From NCBI GenBank assembly GCA_022710165.1, contig JAKLHL010000010.1, positions 1 to 17,532 on the forward strand: DNA of 17,532 bases. Direction: 5' to 3'. Positions 14,242 through 17,532 of the stretch are shown one piece after another (position 1 is the first letter of the stretch; every line of letters begins with the position of its first letter). Origin of the DNA: Bdellovibrionales bacterium (GTDB lineage: Bacteria > Bdellovibrionota > JAFGOL01). A model generated the notes under the pieces. The model worked only from the letters and a program-made list of their open reading frames with translations, had not been told where the DNA came from and made no database searches. Position numbers and translations under genes: made by a program.

Positions 14242-15120
14242 ATGAAAACTTTAGCAGAGATATCAAGGGCCCTTACGACTGTCGAGAACAGAAAAGAGGG
14301 TTATCTTGACCTTTTGGACAAGCTCTACAAACAGGGAAAACCAGTGAGGGTGATAGGTGTTACCGGAGCCCCTGGTGCAGGCAAAAGCACACTTGTTGAT
14401 GCCTATGTGAACCTTTTGGCCAACGAAGGCAAGAAAGTCGCTGTCATAGCAGTTGACCCAAGCTCTCCTTTCTCCGGCGGTGCGCTTTTAGGCGACAGGA
14501 TAAGGATGAGCTCCAATTCTGACAACATCTTCATTAGAAGTGTTGCCACAAGGGGTGCGATGGGCGGAGTTAGCGACGCTGTATTTAACATGATAGTGGT
14601 GTTTAGGGCCGCAGGATATGACTACATAATAGTTGAGACCGTGGGTGTGGGGCAGAACGAGATAAGCATCTCTAAGCTTAGCGACCTTACAATGCTGGTC
14701 ATGAACCCAGGCACCGGCGACGATATACAGATGATGAAAGCAGGCATAATGGAGATAGGGGATATCTTTGTCATAAACAAGAGTGATCTTGCAGGTGCTG
14801 ACGAGCTTGAGGCTTTTTTGAAGGCAAGTTTCCCAGAAAGGACCGATAAAGTGTTCAGAGTATCTGCAAAAAAGAACGAAGGTATAGACCAGCTAAAGAA
14901 AGGCATAGAGGCCGTTTTCAAAAAAGACGCTGAATTGATCTCAAAGAGGACAGAGAAGATATTAAAAGAAGGGCTTAAGTACCTCATCATGAGTGAAGTA
15001 TCAAGAAAGCTTGATAAGACCCTGAGCGAGGCTGATCTTAAGATAGAAGAGATAATCTCTGCAAAGGAAAGCCCTTATTCCCAGATGAAGAAAGTATTAA
15101 AGAGCTCTTTTCTAAAATAG
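14242..15120 (+). CDS. meaB: MeaB/ArgK-type GTPase chaperone of the mutase
   Basis: 292 residues. G3E-family GTPase that loads and protects adenosylcobalamin in methylmalonyl-CoA mutase. Walker A is Gly42-Thr50 (GAPGAGKST). VDPSSPFSGGALLGDRIRM is the family's signature stretch, ETVGVGQNE the switch region and NKSD the guanine-specificity motif; the C-terminus is the helical dimerisation part. The family is usually slightly longer (about 310-330), so the N-terminus is somewhat short but complete. It starts four bases after the B12 subunit, confirming a functional tie to the mutase rather than arginine transport, the older and mistaken ArgK label. Confidence 0.95.
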   Translation: MKTLAEISRALTTVENRKEGYLDLLDKLYKQGKPVRVIGVTGAPGAGKSTLVDAYVNLLANEGKKVAVIAVDPSSPFSGGALLGDRIRMSSNSDNIFIRSVATRGAMGGVSDAVFNMIVVFRAAGYDYIIVETVGVGQNEISISKLSDLTMLVMNPGTGDDIQMMKAGIMEIGDIFVINKSDLAGADELEAFLKASFPERTDKVFRVSAKKNEGIDQLKKGIEAVFKKDAELISKRTEKILKEGLKYLIMSEVSRKLDKTLSEADLKIEEIISAKESPYSQMKKVLKSSFLK

Positions 15121-15129
15121 GAGGATAAG

Positions 15130-15540
15130 ATGGTAACAAAGATCGATCACATAGGTATAGCAGTGAACAGCATCGACGAGCAGATACCTTATTACAGGGA
15201 TGCTCTTGGTCTTGAGGTAGAGAAGGTCGAGACCGTTGAGAGCGAAGGTGTAAAGGTCTGCTTCATAAAGGTCGGGGACACGCATATAGAGTTGTTAGAA
15301 CCCATAAGTGATACCTCTCCTGTTAAAAAATTCCTTGAAAAGAACGGTCAGGGTGTACACCACATAGCCTATTCAAGCAGTGACATAGTAAAGTCAGTCC
15401 TTGACGTAAAAGGTAAGAACTTTCAGCTTATAAACGAGACGCCAAAGACAGGCGCAAAAGGAAAACTCATATGCTTTCTTCACCCAAAGTCCACCTTTGG
15501 GGTATTGACGGAGATTTGCCAGGAAACAGAAGTTCACTGA
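15130..15540 (+). CDS. mce: Methylmalonyl-CoA epimerase
   Basis: 136 residues of two paired vicinal-oxygen-chelate modules. It interconverts (R)- and (S)-methylmalonyl-CoA, linking the mutase to the carboxyltransferase. Metal-ligand candidates are His7 (KIDHIGIAV), a residue in HIELLEP (about 52-58), His77/78 (GVHHIAY) and Glu128 (LTEICQ). AGGAGG precedes ATG 15130, ten bases after meaB. Length and motifs are standard for the family, and the operon context removes ambiguity with glyoxalase or dioxygenase relatives. Confidence 0.94.
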   Translation: MVTKIDHIGIAVNSIDEQIPYYRDALGLEVEKVETVESEGVKVCFIKVGDTHIELLEPISDTSPVKKFLEKNGQGVHHIAYSSSDIVKSVLDVKGKNFQLINETPKTGAKGKLICFLHPKSTFGVLTEICQETEVH

Positions 15541-15555
15541 TCAAGGGGGCTTTAA

Positions 15556-17103
15556 ATGACCAGTATTTCAAAGCTACACAAGGTAATGGAGCTTAAGGAA
15601 AAGGCCCGGCTTGGCGGCGGAGAGGAAAGGATAGCCGACCAGCACGCCAAGGGAAAGCTCACTGCCAGGGAAAGACTGGAGCGTCTGCTGGACGAGGGAA
15701 GCTTTGAAGAAATGGACATGCTCAAGACCCATCGCTGTACCTACTTTGGTATGGAAAAGAAAAAGTTCTACTCCGACGGTGTAATAACAGGCCACGGCAC
15801 CATCGACCACAGGCAGGTCTTTGTGTTCGCCCAGGACTTCACTGTTCTTGGAGGCAGCCTTTCTCAGACCTACGCAGAGAAAATATGCAAGATAATGGAT
15901 ATGGCCTATAAGGTCGGCACTCCAATAATAGGACTTAACGATTCAGGCGGTGCAAGGATACAAGAAGGTATAGATTCGCTTGCAGGTTATGCAGACATAT
16001 TCCTTAGGAACGTAATGTATTCTGGTGTAGTACCACAGCTTTCTGCCGTGCTTGGTCCATGTGCAGGCGGAGCTGTTTATTCACCTGCGATAACTGACTT
16101 CATAGTTATGAGCAAGGGTTCCCACATGTTCGTTACAGGCCCCAAAGTGGTAAAGACCGTCACCAACGAGGACGTTGATGAAGAGACGCTCGGCGGTGCC
16201 ATGGTGCATGCCTCAAAGAGCGGTAACGTCCATTTTGTTACTGACACAGAAGAAGAATCCCTGATGATACTCAGGAAGATAGTGAGCTTTATTCCTCAGA
16301 ACAACATGAACGAAGTCCCTATAATACAGACCAGCGATCCGATAGAGAGGGAAGAAGAATCACTTAACACAATAATACCTGACAGCCCTGTGCTTCCTTA
16401 TGACATGCTTGATGTGATCTACAACGTCGTTGATAACGGAGAATTCCTGGAAGTCCAAAGATATTTTGCCCCGAACATCATCTGCGGTTTTGCACGTATG
16501 GGCGGGCGCAGTGTTGGCATAGTCGCCAACCAGCCTAAGGTGCTTGCAGGTGTGCTTGATATAAACTCCTCAAAAAAAGCAGCGCGTTTTGTTCGGTTCT
16601 GTGACAGTTTTAATATCCCGCTTTTGACATTTGTCGACGTTCCTGGCTTTCTTCCGGGCACTATTCAGGAGTACGGAGGAATAATACAGAACGGTGCTAA
16701 ACTGCTTTATGCATTTGCAGAGGCTACGGTCCCAAAGATAACCGTTATAACAAGAAAAGCATATGGCGGAGCTTACGACGTAATGAGCTCAAAGCATTTA
16801 AGGGGTGATGTGAACCTTGCATGGCCTACGGCAGAGATAGCAGTGATGGGTGCAGAGGGCGCTGTAGAGATACTCTACAGAAAGGAATTGATGTCCGCCC
16901 CAGACCAGGCTTTGCTTAAACAAAAACTTGAAAAAGAGTACAGGGACACGTTCTCAAGCCCTATACTTGCCGCAGAAAGAGGTTATATCGACGATATAAT
17001 CCAGCCTTCAATGACCAGGTTCAAGATAATAAAATCACTTGTGACGTTGAGCACGAAAACGGATTCTAATCCGGCCAAGAAGCACGGCAATATACCTCTA
17101 TAG
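15556..17103 (+). CDS. mmdA: Methylmalonyl-CoA decarboxylase / propionyl-CoA carboxylase carboxyltransferase subunit
   Basis: 515 residues, full length for the family (crotonase-like N and C halves). It transfers the carboxyl group between (S)-methylmalonyl-CoA and biotin. N-half motifs: DQHAKGKLTARERLERLLDEGSF, LNDSGGARIQEG (CoA site) and LGPCAGGAVYSPA (oxyanion loop). C-half: FVDVPGFLPGTIQEYGGI and KAYGGAYDVMSSKHLRGD. The Asp in GGAYDVM is the residue reported to favour propionyl-CoA over acetyl-CoA in Streptomyces enzymes. The following OadG-like and biotin-carrier genes point to a membrane sodium-pumping decarboxylase, but no beta subunit is in the window. A reversible carboxylase for propionyl-CoA use is the alternative. 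Confidence 0.93.
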   Translation: MTSISKLHKVMELKEKARLGGGEERIADQHAKGKLTARERLERLLDEGSFEEMDMLKTHRCTYFGMEKKKFYSDGVITGHGTIDHRQVFVFAQDFTVLGGSLSQTYAEKICKIMDMAYKVGTPIIGLNDSGGARIQEGIDSLAGYADIFLRNVMYSGVVPQLSAVLGPCAGGAVYSPAITDFIVMSKGSHMFVTGPKVVKTVTNEDVDEETLGGAMVHASKSGNVHFVTDTEEESLMILRKIVSFIPQNNMNEVPIIQTSDPIEREEESLNTIIPDSPVLPYDMLDVIYNVVDNGEFLEVQRYFAPNIICGFARMGGRSVGIVANQPKVLAGVLDINSSKKAARFVRFCDSFNIPLLTFVDVPGFLPGTIQEYGGIIQNGAKLLYAFAEATVPKITVITRKAYGGAYDVMSSKHLRGDVNLAWPTAEIAVMGAEGAVEILYRKELMSAPDQALLKQKLEKEYRDTFSSPILAAERGYIDDIIQPSMTRFKIIKSLVTLSTKTDSNPAKKHGNIPL

Positions 17104-17114
17104 GAGTTTTATAG

Positions 17115-17459
17115 ATGCTGCAGGATGGCTTAGTTGTATCTTTGGTAAGTATTTTGGTTGTCTTTTTTGGGATGGCCTTGATCATCACTCTCGTGGCATG
17201 GCTGGGTGATATAACGCTAAAGAGAACACAAAAAAAGGTCTCGACCCATTTAAAGCCCATGACCAAACAGGAAGTAAAGGTCCCTGCTGATGTAAGTTCA
17301 GCTATAGCAATGGCTATTTATCTTCATAAGTTCTTCTCTGAAGAGGAACACCATATGATCACTATACAAAAATCTACCATACCTTTTTCACCGTGGGTGA
17401 CCAAGGGCAGGAACAGTGTAGTTACGCAGAATAACACTTTCTACGGAAGGAGGAAGTAA
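17115..17459 (+). CDS. OadG-like gamma/delta subunit of a sodium-pumping decarboxylase
   Basis: 114 residues. One N-terminal transmembrane helix (about residues 6-30, VVSLVSILVVFFGMALIITLVAW) is followed by a charged cytoplasmic tail, the OadG/MmdD layout. Such subunits assemble the carboxyltransferase with the membrane ion-pumping beta subunit. The tail contains SSAIAMAIYLHKFFSEEEHH and STIPFSPWVTKGR, a short conserved end seen in related proteins. TAGGAG precedes ATG 17115, 11 bases after the carboxyltransferase gene, and the next ATG follows the stop directly. Sequence is weakly conserved in this family, so the call rests on topology plus position. Confidence 0.82.
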   Translation: MLQDGLVVSLVSILVVFFGMALIITLVAWLGDITLKRTQKKVSTHLKPMTKQEVKVPADVSSAIAMAIYLHKFFSEEEHHMITIQKSTIPFSPWVTKGRNSVVTQNNTFYGRRK

Positions 17460-17532
17460 TGAAAGAGTTTGAATTCCTTATCCACGGCAACCAATATAAG
17501 GTGAAGATACTTTCTTTCACTGAAGGTGAGGA
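17460..17532 (+). CDS. Biotin carrier protein, 5' end only (cut by window edge)
   Basis: Only 24 codons are visible: MKEFEFLIHGNQYKVKILSF and so on. This is the beta-strand start typical of biotinyl carrier subunits (MmdC/OadA C-terminal type). AAGGAGG (17449-17455) precedes ATG 17460, which directly follows the OadG-like stop. The lipoyl/biotin MKM motif would lie outside the window, so the call relies on the N-terminal pattern and on gene order. Confidence 0.75.

Overview
The window joins two unlike blocks of DNA. Positions 1 to about 11,170 are an AT-rich integrated mobile element. It begins inside a tyrosine integrase at the left edge and ends against a complete tRNA-Lys(CTT) gene on the minus strand (11174-11249). 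From about 11,250 to the right edge the DNA looks like host chromosome: a degenerate Fic-fold gene, then an operon for methylmalonyl-CoA metabolism that runs off the window. The two blocks differ visibly in base composition and codon use; the host block is richer in G+C and favours AGG for Arg and ATA for Ile. The host cannot be named from sequence alone. A split B12-dependent mutase, MeaB, epimerase, carboxyltransferase, OadG-like subunit and biotin carrier suggest an anaerobic or fermentative bacterium that interconverts succinate and propionate.

Element layout, left to right: integrase (N-terminus cut by the window edge); an unrecognised protein overlapping its stop codon (ATGA); an AlpA/excisionase-like HTH protein; a PrimPol plus SF3-helicase replication protein; two small zinc-ribbon-like proteins; and a basic-start protein of unknown role. 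Next is a divergently controlled cassette: an 81-residue XRE regulator on the minus strand, and on the plus strand a 946-residue single-chain restriction-modification enzyme (nuclease, adenine methylase and target recognition in one chain). That gene overlaps a protein with a PD-(D/E)xK-like N-terminus and a DUF5655-like C-terminus. A membrane-anchored DUF6680-like protein and a DUF2513-like protein follow. No conjugation, capsid or relaxase gene is visible. The element therefore looks like a satellite-type or mobilisable island with replication genes on the left and defence cargo next to the tRNA end.

The regulatory core of the cargo is the 6325-6443 intergenic region. It holds three copies of the 13-mer ATAACGTATGCGT, a near-palindrome. 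One copy sits on the regulator's start codon and the other two sit over the likely divergent promoters. This is the layout expected of a controller-protein-regulated restriction-modification module.

Host block: after the tRNA comes a 126-bp MITE-like unit with 18-bp perfect terminal inverted repeats (11325-11450). Then follow a Fic-fold gene whose catalytic His appears replaced by Lys, the mutase large subunit, the mutase B12 subunit, MeaB, methylmalonyl-CoA epimerase, the methylmalonyl-CoA/propionyl-CoA carboxyltransferase, an OadG-like membrane subunit and the first codons of a biotin carrier protein. Together the mutase, epimerase and carboxyltransferase convert succinyl-CoA to (R)- then (S)-methylmalonyl-CoA and propionyl-CoA plus CO2, in either direction. 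All intergenic gaps are under 300 bases.
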